A stretch of 64,000 bases of DNA from Segatella copri (GCF_019249655.2 NZ_CP137557.1:588001-652000); one strand, 5' to 3'; shown: positions 16,202 to 25,845, counted from the stretch's first letter. Translations and numbers: made by a program. The notes: generated by a model from the letters alone, not told the origin.

Positions 16202-18163
16202 ATGAAGAAAAACGTTTTAGCAGTAGCGCTGGCATTGATGGCTAGCATCGGTGCCTATGCCGAAAAGAATACCATCACTTCTCCTGATGGTAAGTTGAAT
16301 GTCGTGGTAGAAGACCGCGATGGCAAACTCTATTATTCCATCGACTATGCTGGCAAGCGAATGATGGAGGAATCGCAGCTCGGCCTCCTTGCCAATGTAG
16401 GCGATTTCAGCCAAGGCTTGACCTTTCAGAGTAAGAAAGAGGCGAAGGTGGAGAAGAGTTATGACCTTCGCACCGCCAAGGTATCGCATGTAGATTATCA
16501 TGCCAATCAGCTCCATGTAACATACATCAACGGCAATAAGCAGCCGATGACCGTTACCTTCAATGTGAGCAACAACGATGTGGCTTTCCGTTATACTTTT
16601 GACCAGCTGAAGGCGCAGCATCTCATCGTAAACGAAGAGAAGACTGCCTTCAATCTGCCAAAGATAACCACCACTTACCTTTGTCCACAGTCGGATCCGC
16701 TCATCGGTTTTGCCCGTACCAAACCAAGTTATGAGGAGGATTATAAGGTGGATCAGCCTCTGTCTGCCAAATCGGGTTATGGTCATGGCTATACCTTCCC
16801 ATGCCTCTTCAAGGTAGGCGGCGATGGATGGGTATTGGTCAGCGAGACGGGTACTCACGGCAACTATCCGGGTTGTCACATCAGCGATTACGATGCAGCC
16901 AAGGGTTATCAGATAGCCTTCCCAATGGAGAAAGAGGCTGATGGCATCGGGGCTACATCGGGTGCCTTCATTCTTCCGGGTTCCACTCCATGGCGCACCA
17001 TCACCGTGGGTTCTGATTTGAAGCCTCTGGTAGAGACCACCATTCCATACGATGTAGTGGATCCAAGATTCGAGGCATCTCAGAAATACGGCACAGGCAA
17101 GTATGCCTGGAGCTGGCTCATCTGGCAGGATGGTTCCTGCAACTATAAAGACCAGAAGCAGTTCATCGACCTGGCTGCTACTATGGGATATGAATATGTG
17201 CTGGTTGATGCACTCTGGGATACTCAGATTGGTAGAGACAAGATTGCCGAATTGAGCAAGTATGCGCAGAGTAAGAATGTAAGTCTGATGCTTTGGTATA
17301 ATTCCAATGGTGTGGCCAACGATGCACCTCAGGGACCTCGTGGTATCATGGATAACATCGTGGCCCGCAAGAAGGAGATGGCTTGGATGAAGAGCATCGG
17401 CATCAAGGGTATCAAGGTGGATTTCTTCGGTGGTGACAAGCAGCACACCATGCAGCAGTATGAGGATATCCTCAGCGATGCCAACGATTATGGCATTCAG
17501 GTTATCTTCCATGGCTGCACCCTGCCAAGAGGTTGGGAGCGTATGTATCCAAACTATGTATCCAGCGAGGCTGTACTGGCTTCAGAGAATGTATTCTTCT
17601 CTGATTATCATGCCAAGCAGGAGGGTTTCGAGCTGACCATGCATCCATTCTGCCGCAATGCCGTGGGAGCGATGGATTGGGGTGGTACCATCATGAACAA
17701 GTATCTTTCCAAGGATAACAAAAGTCGTCATCGCCGTTATACCACCGATGTTTTCGAGATGGCTTCGGCTATCATGAACCAGGCGGCCATCCAGTGCATC
17801 GCCATCTATCCGAACAATCTCTCTGAGCTTCCTCAGCACGAGATTGATTTCCTGAAGAGCGTTCCTACTACATGGGATGAGACGAAGTTCATTGCCGGTT
17901 ATCCTGGAAAATATGCGGTTGTTGCTCGTCGCCATGGCGACAAATGGTATGTGGCTGGCTTGAATGGCACCGACCAGCTGATGAAGCTCACCCTGAAGTT
18001 ACCTATGCTCGCAGGCAAGACCATTACCTATTATTATGAGACGGCAAGCAAGGACAAGAAGGCTCTCTGGCCAGACTCTCATGTAAAGACCGTGAAGGTG
18101 GATAAAAAGGGAAACCTCAAGGTGGAGATGCAGCCTAAGGGTGGATTGATTGTTAAAAGGTAA
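16202..18163 (+). CDS. GH97 glycoside hydrolase (retaining alpha-galactosidase-like)
   Basis: 653 residues with a signal peptide (MKKNVLAVALALMASIGAYA). It has the GH97 N-terminal beta-sandwich (~25-290), a (beta/alpha)8 barrel with the calcium-site region, and a C-terminal sheet. In the GIKGIKVDFFGG motif D407 sits where the retaining GH97 branch (Bacteroides BT1871) has its nucleophile, and E456 in SSEAV could be the acid/base. This argues for an alpha-galactosidase or beta-L-arabinopyranosidase type rather than a SusB-like inverting alpha-glucosidase. It probably acts in the periplasm on released oligosaccharides. Its own promoter precedes it and a separate promoter starts the next gene. 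Confidence 0.87.
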   Translation: MKKNVLAVALALMASIGAYAEKNTITSPDGKLNVVVEDRDGKLYYSIDYAGKRMMEESQLGLLANVGDFSQGLTFQSKKEAKVEKSYDLRTAKVSHVDYHANQLHVTYINGNKQPMTVTFNVSNNDVAFRYTFDQLKAQHLIVNEEKTAFNLPKITTTYLCPQSDPLIGFARTKPSYEEDYKVDQPLSAKSGYGHGYTFPCLFKVGGDGWVLVSETGTHGNYPGCHISDYDAAKGYQIAFPMEKEADGIGATSGAFILPGSTPWRTITVGSDLKPLVETTIPYDVVDPRFEASQKYGTGKYAWSWLIWQDGSCNYKDQKQFIDLAATMGYEYVLVDALWDTQIGRDKIAELSKYAQSKNVSLMLWYNSNGVANDAPQGPRGIMDNIVARKKEMAWMKSIGIKGIKVDFFGGDKQHTMQQYEDILSDANDYGIQVIFHGCTLPRGWERMYPNYVSSEAVLASENVFFSDYHAKQEGFELTMHPFCRNAVGAMDWGGTIMNKYLSKDNKSRHRRYTTDVFEMASAIMNQAAIQCIAIYPNNLSELPQHEIDFLKSVPTTWDETKFIAGYPGKYAVVARRHGDKWYVAGLNGTDQLMKLTLKLPMLAGKTITYYYETASKDKKALWPDSHVKTVKVDKKGNLKVEMQPKGGLIVKR

Positions 18164-18286
18164 AAGGGTAAAAAGGTAAAAAGAAACTAGGAAGATTTAC
18201 TGGTTTAAGGGCGAAAATACTGCCATTTGAATGAAATTGCTCTGTTTTTATCAGAATTTACATACCTTTGTTCGTATAAAATGATG

Positions 18287-18294
18287 TATCTTTG
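18287..18294 (+). promoter_or_regulatory. Promoter of the three-module GH43 gene
   Basis: TATCTTTG. It rules out the far-upstream start at 18227. Confidence 0.8.
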
Positions 18295-18352
18295 CAGGCA
18301 AATTGTGAAGACTAATATTCATTTTATGAACACTAACATTAATAACAAGATA

Positions 18353-21205
18353 ATGATGAACAGAAAACTAACATTCGGCGGGATGCTGATGGCAGCATTG
18401 GCTCTCGGAATGCCTATGAATGCCCATGCGGCAAAAAAGGCTGCCAAGCAGAATTTTGCAGGCTATCTCTTCGCTTATTTCGAAGGAAGTGGTAACAAGC
18501 AGGAGCATCTTCGCTTTGCTATCAGCGAGGATGCCAAGAACTGGTATGCGCTCAACGATAACCAGCCTGTCATCGCCAGCGATTCTATCAGTACCAGTGG
18601 CGGTATCCGTGATCCTCACATCCTTCGTGGTGAAGATGGCTGCTATTATATCGTGGCTACTGATATGAACACCGTGAAAAATGGATGGAAGGATAATCCG
18701 GGCATCGTATTGATGAAATCGAAGGACCTGGTGAACTGGACGCACTCTAAAATCGTGTTGAAGGAAGACTACAAGGAGCACTTCAGCGATGCCTACTGGG
18801 TATGGGCTCCACAGACCATCTACGACAAGAAGGCAAAGAAGTATATGATTTACTTCACTCTTCAGCGTACGGGTGATGGCAGAAAGAGTCTCGTTACCTA
18901 TTATGCTTATGCCAACAAGGACTTTACGGGTTTCGAGAGTGAGCCAAAGGTGCTCTTCAATGCCAAGTATGGTTGCATCGATAACGACATCATCGAGCGC
19001 AACGGCGTTTATCACATGTTCTACAAGGGAAACATCAAGAATGCCGAAGGCAAGGAGATACAGAATGGTATTCAGCAGGCTACTGCCAAGAACCTGAAGG
19101 GACCTTGGAAGGAAGATTTCAAGTTTATTGATGCATACGCAGACAGCAAGACGGGTGTAGAAGGTTCCGGCGTATTTAAACTCAACGATAAGGATGAGTA
19201 TGTATTGATGTACGACCTCTACGGTTCGGGCAGATATGAGTATCAGACCTCCAAGGATCTGAACACTTTCTCTACCAAGCCAGAATCATTCCGCAAGGAT
19301 TTCTTCCCTCGTCATGGCACGGTTTGCTCTGTAACCAAGGATGAGATGGAGAGATTGCAGCAGAAGTGGGGCTATGTGTTGAAGCACGACTTCGTGGCAA
19401 CAGGCAATCCGCTCTTCTCTCACATCTATACTGCCGACCCTGCCGTTTTGGTAGATAAGGACACCTTGTGGCTTTTCGCTGGTCATGATGCCAAGGGCAA
19501 TCATCCTAGCTACGAAATGCACGACTGGAAGATTTTCTCTACCACCGATATGAAGCATTGGACTCAGTATCCAACCCCACTGATGGTTTCTGATTTCAAG
19601 TGGGCAAAGAGCAAGCAGGCATACGCCGGACATGTGGTGGAAAGAAACGGCAAGTACTACTGGTACGTTTCTACCAACTGGTGTGGCATCGGTGTGGCTG
19701 TGAGCGATAAGATTACAGGCCCTTACAAGGATGCACTGGGCAAGCCATTGTTGACCAACAAGGATTGCTTCGATTCCAAGCACAGATGGGCTTGCATCGA
19801 CCCTGCCATCTTCATTGACGATGACAATACACCTTATATTATATGGGGTAATGGACAGTGCTACATCGCCAAGCTGAAGGATAATATGGTGGAGATTGAT
19901 GGCGAAATCAAGCGCATCGACGTAGGAACCGAGTTCCCATTCACCGAGGCTCCTTGGGTTCACAAATATGGCAAGAAGTACTATCTGAGTTATGCTTCGG
20001 GCTGGCCAGAGAAGATAGCATACGCCATGGCGGACAACATCATGGGTCCTTGGACAGCCAAGGGCATCATCAGTGAGATTGCCGGCAACAGCAATACCAC
20101 CCATCCAGCCATCGTAAACTATAACGACCAGTGGCTCTTCTTCTCTCATAATGGTGCCTTGCATGATGGCGGAAGCTACAAGCGCAGTGTTATCATCGAA
20201 CCGATGGCTTACAATGCCGATGGAACCATCCGTCCTATCGCTCCAACCACCAAGGGTGCCAGTGGCTTGGGCAACCCTATCCTGCCAGGTTTCCATGCCG
20301 ATCCGGAAATCCTGTATTCCAACAAGACGGGTAAGTACTACATCTATTCTACCACCGATGGAAAACCGGGATGGGGTGGATATAAATACTACGTATATTC
20401 TTCTTCCGACTTGAAGGAGTGGAAGAACGAAGGTGTGGCGCTCGATGCCAAGAGCGACCAGATTTCCTGGGCCAATGGCAATCTCTGGGCTCCGGCAGCC
20501 GTAGAGGTGAAGCAGAAGAACGGCAGCTACAAGTACTATCTCTATTTCAGTGCCCGTCCTAATGACAACGGCAGAAAGCAGATGGGTGTAGCGGTTTCTG
20601 ATTCTCCTACAGGTCCATTCGTTGATTTGGGGCACCCTCTTCTGGCGAAGAATCATCCAGGTTGCAACGGTCAGCTCATCGATGTGGATGTTTTCATCGA
20701 CCCGGTTTCCAAAAAGCCTTACCTCTATTGGGGCAACGGCTTTATGGCTGGTGCCGAGTTGGAGCCAAGCATGACTCAAATTAAGGACGAAACCGTAACC
20801 GTGATGACTCCAAAGGGTGGAAGCCTGCGAGACTATGCTTATCGCGAGGCTCCATACGTGTTCTATCGCAACGGACTCTACTACTTCATGTGGTCGGTGG
20901 ACGATACGGGTGCAGCCAACTATCATGTGGCTTATGGAACATCCAAGTCTCCGCTCGGTCCTATCGAGGTAGCCAAGGATCCTATCGTTCTGATTCAGGA
21001 CCCTCAGCACGAGATTTATGGCACAGCCCATAACTCCGTCATCCAGAAGCCTGGCACAGATGAGTGGTACATCGTATATCATCGCATCAACAAGGATTAC
21101 ATCCATTTCCAGCCAGGTGTTCACCGTGAGGTTTGCATCGACAAGTTGGAATTCAATGCCGATGGAACCATCAAGCGAGTAGTTCCTACCCACAAGGGTA
21201 TATAA
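18353..21205 (+). CDS. Three-module GH43 family glycosidase
   Basis: 950 residues from the ATG at 18353 (18326 and 18356 are alternatives), with a signal peptide ending MNAHA. Three successive five-bladed-propeller modules can be read, each with the GH43 base, pKa-modulating Asp and acid in order. Module 1 has D87 (IRDPHIL), D210 (CIDNDII) and E270 (VEGSGVF). Module 2 has D362 (TADPAVL), D483 (CIDPAIF) and E532 (FTEAPWV). Module 3 has D650 (HADPEIL), D779 (DVDVFID) and E832 (YREAPYV). GH43 enzymes are mostly arabinofuranosidases, xylosidases or galactosidases. Modules 2 and 3 look most like exo-acting arabinan/xylan-type enzymes; module 1 is more divergent. One protein may thus release more than one sugar type. 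Confidence 0.8.
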   Translation: MMNRKLTFGGMLMAALALGMPMNAHAAKKAAKQNFAGYLFAYFEGSGNKQEHLRFAISEDAKNWYALNDNQPVIASDSISTSGGIRDPHILRGEDGCYYIVATDMNTVKNGWKDNPGIVLMKSKDLVNWTHSKIVLKEDYKEHFSDAYWVWAPQTIYDKKAKKYMIYFTLQRTGDGRKSLVTYYAYANKDFTGFESEPKVLFNAKYGCIDNDIIERNGVYHMFYKGNIKNAEGKEIQNGIQQATAKNLKGPWKEDFKFIDAYADSKTGVEGSGVFKLNDKDEYVLMYDLYGSGRYEYQTSKDLNTFSTKPESFRKDFFPRHGTVCSVTKDEMERLQQKWGYVLKHDFVATGNPLFSHIYTADPAVLVDKDTLWLFAGHDAKGNHPSYEMHDWKIFSTTDMKHWTQYPTPLMVSDFKWAKSKQAYAGHVVERNGKYYWYVSTNWCGIGVAVSDKITGPYKDALGKPLLTNKDCFDSKHRWACIDPAIFIDDDNTPYIIWGNGQCYIAKLKDNMVEIDGEIKRIDVGTEFPFTEAPWVHKYGKKYYLSYASGWPEKIAYAMADNIMGPWTAKGIISEIAGNSNTTHPAIVNYNDQWLFFSHNGALHDGGSYKRSVIIEPMAYNADGTIRPIAPTTKGASGLGNPILPGFHADPEILYSNKTGKYYIYSTTDGKPGWGGYKYYVYSSSDLKEWKNEGVALDAKSDQISWANGNLWAPAAVEVKQKNGSYKYYLYFSARPNDNGRKQMGVAVSDSPTGPFVDLGHPLLAKNHPGCNGQLIDVDVFIDPVSKKPYLYWGNGFMAGAELEPSMTQIKDETVTVMTPKGGSLRDYAYREAPYVFYRNGLYYFMWSVDDTGAANYHVAYGTSKSPLGPIEVAKDPIVLIQDPQHEIYGTAHNSVIQKPGTDEWYIVYHRINKDYIHFQPGVHREVCIDKLEFNADGTIKRVVPTHKGI

Positions 21206-21214
21206 AATAAGGTA

Positions 21215-21265
21215 AAAGATAGGTGCTTTCGTTACATTTTAACGATAAGTACCTATCTTTTGTTG
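21215..21265 (+). terminator. Terminator after the GH43 gene
   Basis: AAAGATAGGT (21215-21224) pairs with ACCTATCTTT (21251-21260), followed by a T-rich tract. Confidence 0.7.
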
Positions 21266-21296
21266 TTTAACTTACACTATAATCGAAAACTTTTTG

Positions 21297-21304
21297 TATC
21301 TTTG
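21297..21304 (+). promoter_or_regulatory. Promoter of the GH127 gene
   Basis: TATCTTTG, 39 bp before the ATG and directly after the terminator. Confidence 0.8.
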
Positions 21305-21343
21305 CACCCATAAATAAACAACAAATAATTAAACCTATTTATA

Positions 21344-23422
21344 ATGAAGAGATTAATTTCAGCAGTATTGCTTTCTGCAGCTGTGGCAATGCCTACGATG
21401 GCGCAGAAGCAGAAGACACTGAGCAATGGCTATCCATTTACTCAGGTTCCTTTTACCAGTGTGAAAATTTCACAGAACACCTTCTGGGGTGCCCGCCTGA
21501 AGGCTGCCCGAGAGGTAACCGTGCCATTGGCTTTCAGCAAGTGCGAGAGCGAGCACCGCTACAAGAACTTTGAGATGGCTGCCTATACCCTGCAGCATCC
21601 TAACCATCCGGGCTTGAACACTAAGGAGTGGGACGTGAGCAAGTTCATGGGCTTCTCTTTCGATGATACCGATGTTTATAAGACCATCGAAGGTGCCAGC
21701 TACATCCTCCAGACTTATCCGGACAAGAAGTTGAAGGCTTATATCGACAGCGTGCTCGATGTGGTAGGTGCGGCACAGGAGCCAGATGGCTATCTCTATA
21801 CCGCCCGTACCATCAACCCAAAGCATCCACACGGATGGTCGGGAAATAAACGTTGGGTCAAGGACGAGGATTTGAGCCACGAGCTTTACAACCTCGGTCA
21901 CATGGTAGATGCAGCCTGTGCTCACTATCAGGCTACGGGTAGCACCAAGTTCCTGAACATCGCCAAGCGCTATGCCGATTGCGTGGTAAAGGAGGTGGGA
22001 CCTAATGCTGGTCAGGCTACCGTGGTGCCAGGACATCAGATTGCAGAGATGGCTTTGGCTCGTCTCTATACCTTGACCGGTGAGAAGAAATATCTGGATG
22101 AGGCTAAGTATCTGCTCGATTATCGTGGCAAGACTCATATCCGCAACCCATATTCTCAGAGTCAGGCTCCTATCCTGGAGCAGAAAGAGGCGGTAGGTCA
22201 TGCTGTTCGTGCCGGCTATATGTATGCCGGTATTGCCGATGTGGCTGCCTTGACCAAGGATTCTGCCTATATGAAGGTGATTGACCGCATTTTTGAAAAC
22301 ATCGTTGGCAAGAAATACTATCTTACAGGTGGTGTAGGTGCCCGCCATGCCGGTGAGGCATTCGGTGATAACTATGAGTTGCCAAACATGACTGCCTATA
22401 ACGAGACCTGTGCAGCCATTTCTATGGTTTATCTCTTTGAGCGCATGTTCCTGCTTCACGGCGAGAGCAAGTATATCGACTGCATGGAGCGTACCTTATA
22501 TAATGGTGTAATATCAGGTATGAGCATGGACGGAGGTAGATTCTTCTATCCAAACCCATTGTCTAGCGATGGCAAGTATAAGTTTAATGCCGATGGCAAC
22601 ACCACCCGCCAGCCTTGGTTCGGATGTGCCTGCTGCCCGAGTAACTTGTGCCGCTTCATCCCTTCTGTTCCGGGTTATCTCTATGGCGTGAAGGATAACA
22701 ATATCTATGTGAATCTCTTTGCCGGCAATACATCTACCATCAAGGTGAATGGCAAGGATGTGGTTCTGGAGGAGACTACCGAGTATCCTTGGAACGGCGA
22801 TATCAAGATTGCTGTGAAGAAGAGTGGCGTAAAGAAAGCCAACCTCCTGGTCCGTATTCCTGGATGGGTTCGCAACCAGGTGGTGCCTAGCGATCTTTAC
22901 AAGTATAGCGATGCTGAGAAGCCAGCTTATAGCGTAACCGTAAACGGCAAGGCTGTAGAGGCTGACCTCAATGCCAACAAGGGTTATCTGCCTGTCAAGA
23001 ATATCAAGAAGGGTGATGTGATTCGTATCCACTTCGATATGCCTGTTCGCACCGTAGTGGCAAATGCTAAGGTTGCTGATGACAACGACAAGATAGCTGT
23101 AGAGCGCGGTCCATTGGTATATTGCGCTGAGGCTGTGGATAATAGCAATGAACCTGTGCTCCATGCCGTTATGCCAGAGAAGCCAAGCTTCACTCTCGTT
23201 GACAACTACAGCATCCAGAACACGGAGACCAAGGGAGCCCCAGCCTTCACCGTAAAGGCTATCGTTACCTCTCCTGCCCATATTATCTACCAGAAGAAGG
23301 AGGGAGTGGTCGCTGTTGATTGCACACCTCTCACCTTGATTCCTTACTATGCTTGGAATCATCGTGGTGCCAACCAGATGAATGTCTGGTTCTATCAGGG
23401 CTTGTCGTTTATGGATAAGTAA
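21344..23422 (+). CDS. GH127 beta-L-arabinofuranosidase-like enzyme
   Basis: 692 residues with a signal peptide (MKRLISAVLLSAAVAMPTMAQ). The (alpha/alpha)6 barrel of the former DUF1680 family is evident. The zinc and catalytic motifs are intact: NETCAA (E354, C356) and GCACCPSN (C428, C430, C431). By analogy with Bifidobacterium HypBA1 the C430/C431 pair would include the cysteine nucleophile and a zinc ligand. Family members release beta-L-arabinofuranose from plant glycoproteins or pectin, and some act on other pentoses. It sits after GH97 and GH43 but under its own promoter and is closed by a hairpin. Confidence 0.9.
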   Translation: MKRLISAVLLSAAVAMPTMAQKQKTLSNGYPFTQVPFTSVKISQNTFWGARLKAAREVTVPLAFSKCESEHRYKNFEMAAYTLQHPNHPGLNTKEWDVSKFMGFSFDDTDVYKTIEGASYILQTYPDKKLKAYIDSVLDVVGAAQEPDGYLYTARTINPKHPHGWSGNKRWVKDEDLSHELYNLGHMVDAACAHYQATGSTKFLNIAKRYADCVVKEVGPNAGQATVVPGHQIAEMALARLYTLTGEKKYLDEAKYLLDYRGKTHIRNPYSQSQAPILEQKEAVGHAVRAGYMYAGIADVAALTKDSAYMKVIDRIFENIVGKKYYLTGGVGARHAGEAFGDNYELPNMTAYNETCAAISMVYLFERMFLLHGESKYIDCMERTLYNGVISGMSMDGGRFFYPNPLSSDGKYKFNADGNTTRQPWFGCACCPSNLCRFIPSVPGYLYGVKDNNIYVNLFAGNTSTIKVNGKDVVLEETTEYPWNGDIKIAVKKSGVKKANLLVRIPGWVRNQVVPSDLYKYSDAEKPAYSVTVNGKAVEADLNANKGYLPVKNIKKGDVIRIHFDMPVRTVVANAKVADDNDKIAVERGPLVYCAEAVDNSNEPVLHAVMPEKPSFTLVDNYSIQNTETKGAPAFTVKAIVTSPAHIIYQKKEGVVAVDCTPLTLIPYYAWNHRGANQMNVWFYQGLSFMDK

Positions 23423-23438
23423 TAAATAGTTTTTTTAT

Positions 23439-23477
23439 CAAGAAAGCTTGGCAAACGTCGTTTGCCAGGCTTTCTTG
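23439..23477 (+). terminator. Long hairpin after GH127
   Basis: 19-nt arms (CAAGAAAGC...GGCAAACG and its complement) around one central base, with one mismatch. No T-run follows on the plus strand, so it is a hairpin with uncertain terminator strength. Confidence 0.6.
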
Positions 23478-23528
23478 TTAATATAGGTTAATCCCATTAA
23501 GAAATACACTTCTTTTCCGTTTATGTTG

Positions 23529-23536
23529 TAGTTTTG
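23529..23536 (+). promoter_or_regulatory. Promoter of the ECF sigma gene
   Basis: TAGTTTTG, 24 bp before the ATG. No clear -33 element is visible. Confidence 0.5.
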
Positions 23537-23560
23537 AACAAATAAAACAATAGAGAGCAA

Positions 23561-24061
23561 ATGACAGAGAATGAATTCATCCATATCGTTCCGCAGTTGC
23601 GGCAGATAGCCTTGCAAATCAGTCAGGGTTATGGCGTTGGCAGCGAAGAGGCTGAGGACATCGCACAGGATGCGATGCTCAAGCTCTGGGCTATCAAGGA
23701 AGACATTCAGTCTGCTGCTCATGCCAAAGGTTCGATGGGCTGCATAGCCAAGCATCTTTGCATCGACTTCTTTCGCAAGCGGAAGATGATTTCGATAGAT
23801 GCCCAGCCTTTTGATAAGTCGCCTAGCCACTATGCGCCGCCCGATGTGGAAGTGGAAAACTCGGAGAACGAACAGTGGCTCCAAAAACGCCTCAAGGCGC
23901 TGCCCTCCAACCAATATCAGGTGCTTTATCTGCGGCAAGTAGAGAAGAAGAGCTCTGAGGAAATAGCGCAAATCGTGGGCATCACCACAGAATCTGTATC
24001 CGTGTTGCTATCGAGGGCAAGAAAGCAGATGTTGCAGGAAATCAGAAAAAGATGTCGATAG
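23561..24061 (+). CDS. ECF-type RNA polymerase sigma factor
   Basis: 166 residues. Region 2 carries EEAEDIAQDAMLKLW and the helix IAKHLCIDFFRKRK. Region 4 is a helix-turn-helix (SSEEIAQIVGITTESVSVLLSRARKQM). There is no region 1 or 3, as expected for the ECF group. It should direct transcription of a small target set and is probably held by the membrane protein encoded 47 bp downstream, which looks like its anti-sigma partner. Target promoters cannot be read here. Confidence 0.9.
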   Translation: MTENEFIHIVPQLRQIALQISQGYGVGSEEAEDIAQDAMLKLWAIKEDIQSAAHAKGSMGCIAKHLCIDFFRKRKMISIDAQPFDKSPSHYAPPDVEVENSENEQWLQKRLKALPSNQYQVLYLRQVEKKSSEEIAQIVGITTESVSVLLSRARKQMLQEIRKRCR

Positions 24062-24090
24062 CCCTTATATATAAAATAGGTATAATCAAT

Positions 24091-24098
24091 AAAGGAGG
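24091..24098 (+). promoter_or_regulatory. Strong Shine-Dalgarno AAAGGAGG
   Basis: Ten bases before the ATG at 24109. It fixes that start over an ATG at 24052 that would overlap the sigma gene. Such a strong site is unusual in this window. Confidence 0.75.
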
Positions 24099-24108
24099 AA
24101 AAAATGAT

Positions 24109-24870
24109 ATGAACGAAAAAGAAAAAGATATACGTTTGTTGCTCAATTGGTTTATGGCTGGTGAGACTACTCTTGAAGAGGAGGCTCTGCTAGGGGAGTG
24201 GTTTCGCCAGCATCCCGATGTGAGCGATGACCTGAAGGAATACCAGATGATGTTTAGATATTTCGACGAGGGTATGCCTCTTGACCATGAGGCGGAGGAG
24301 CGTGTAGAAAATGCTCATCCAAAGGCTAAGGCACGAATGCGCCGCCTATGGTTGCCGCTTAGTTTGGTTGCATCCATCGCCCTGCTGATAGGGTTTGCTA
24401 TTCCTTGGGTAGGGCGACAGACAGGGCGTCAGGATGATTCTAAGATGGCTCAACTCGATGGCAGAACGACTCCGGAGGATACAGATTCTGCTGTTGTCCA
24501 CAAGGAGAAATCGACAAATGCCGATCTCTCCATGCCTGAAAAGGTAAAAAAGTCGGGTGATTTCGTATCTCCCCAAACAAGGAAGCACAAGCAGAGGAAA
24601 TATCGTCAGCATCTATTTGCTCCTGCTCCTCCAAAGCTTTGGATAGCTCAGAATATTGCTACCGATTCTTTGTTGGCAGAGCCGGAAAAGCTTGCCGATG
24701 AGCATCTCTGTGAGATGGAGGCACAGCAGAATGAAATGTTCTTCAAACTCTATCTCATCAATGCTCTTCAGACCCAGGCGCTCAATGCCGAAGTAGCCAG
24801 TGCCTCGTTCGAAAGCGAGGAGAATGTGCATGATGAGGACCATGTGAGTGATGACCAGGAGGTTTATTAA
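24109..24870 (+). CDS. Putative membrane anti-sigma factor
   Basis: 253 residues. The N-terminal ~75 residues (LLLNWFMAGETTLEEEALLGEWFRQHPD) resemble the cytoplasmic sigma-binding part of Bacteroidota FecR-like anti-sigma factors. One membrane span lies at ~80-100 (LPLSLVASIALLIGFAIPW). The rest is a polar, probably periplasmic domain with basic and acidic runs and no recognisable FecR domain. The place next to an ECF sigma gene supports the role; the family assignment is inferred. Its strong ribosome site suggests that it is made in excess over the sigma factor. Confidence 0.6.
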   Translation: MNEKEKDIRLLLNWFMAGETTLEEEALLGEWFRQHPDVSDDLKEYQMMFRYFDEGMPLDHEAEERVENAHPKAKARMRRLWLPLSLVASIALLIGFAIPWVGRQTGRQDDSKMAQLDGRTTPEDTDSAVVHKEKSTNADLSMPEKVKKSGDFVSPQTRKHKQRKYRQHLFAPAPPKLWIAQNIATDSLLAEPEKLADEHLCEMEAQQNEMFFKLYLINALQTQALNAEVASASFESEENVHDEDHVSDDQEVY

Positions 24871-24897
24871 CAAGAAACAATTAAAAAGAAGAAGAAT

Positions 24898-25845
24898 ATG
24901 AAAACAACTTTTAAATTAGCATTTGTGGCTTGCCTGATGGTGCTCTCTTCGGCTTGCCATGCCCAGAAGCCTATACCGGCTATCGACCAGGCTTTTGATA
25001 AATTCGTACAGGATTTGTTGCAAGACGACCTCGTTACTTCTTCCTCGATGAATACCTATAATATTGGTATGATGAAGGGATTTGAGTTCGCTATTCCTGA
25101 GAGAAAGCAGAAAATGGTGGATACCTTTCAAAAGGCTTTATTGAGCAATAGTCGCCTCGCTTATATTAGTTTTACCAAGAAAGCGGGTTCTCTCAGTCTT
25201 GAAACGAATCGGGTGGGGTATGGCAAGGATAATTCCATGACTTACGAATTTGGTGCTCACAAGGACCGCAACTATAACTTGCAGTATTTCCGCGACAGTA
25301 AGGATTCTACCATGCGATATGTTTATGCCTTGGTATGGTATCAGGGAATGGATCGTTCGGTAAAGGGCAGTGTGTATAAGTTCTACTCCAAGGATCCGCA
25401 AACCTATAAGAAGCCATCCGCCAATACGAAGTCATTCTCTTATACGCAGCCATTCTCTTATACGAAACCGTCTGTTCAAAGTCTGGATTCTCTTTTCTCG
25501 CGGGTCAAGAACTTCAAGTTTGACAAGAGTTTGGCTGGCAGTTATTATTTCGATGAGACTCCTCCAAAGGATGCGGCAGAGTTTATGATGCAACTCAATA
25601 CGCTCCGTGCAGCCTTTAAGAATGCCAAGGATTTATACCCTTATCTCGGAAATCAGGTGACTCGGCGTACCCTCCAGACGGGTATTGCCAACAAAATAGT
25701 CAAGCTTTGTAAGGGATACGGCAAGTTGCTGAATGCTGACGAGAAGAAATTCTGTGCCACTTCGCTGAATAAGATGAAGAAGGATACAGACGATGAATAT
25801 CTGCAGAGTCTTCTGGAACTGACTGCCAATTCTTTGAGAAAGTAG
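24898..25845 (+). CDS. Secreted protein of unknown function, third gene of the ECF operon
   Basis: 315 residues with a signal peptide ending SSACHAQ; a cysteine lies in that stretch, so a lipoprotein is possible. The middle holds a short duplicated motif (SFSYTQP/PFSYTKP) encoded by a direct repeat, CATTCTCTTATACG. The C-terminal third is helical and basic. I recognise no family. Co-transcription with the sigma/anti-sigma pair (27-bp gap) suggests it is a sensor or target of that system. Confidence 0.65.
   Translation: MKTTFKLAFVACLMVLSSACHAQKPIPAIDQAFDKFVQDLLQDDLVTSSSMNTYNIGMMKGFEFAIPERKQKMVDTFQKALLSNSRLAYISFTKKAGSLSLETNRVGYGKDNSMTYEFGAHKDRNYNLQYFRDSKDSTMRYVYALVWYQGMDRSVKGSVYKFYSKDPQTYKKPSANTKSFSYTQPFSYTKPSVQSLDSLFSRVKNFKFDKSLAGSYYFDETPPKDAAEFMMQLNTLRAAFKNAKDLYPYLGNQVTRRTLQTGIANKIVKLCKGYGKLLNADEKKFCATSLNKMKKDTDDEYLQSLLELTANSLRK

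Noticed and set aside
18227..18352. Longer start for the GH43 protein
   Set aside because: The -7 box at 18287-18294 lies inside this extension, and the later start gives a proper signal peptide.
19286..21193. 635-residue frame opposite the three-module GH43 gene
   Set aside because: Antisense shadow of a well-supported gene; no promoter, signal peptide or motif.
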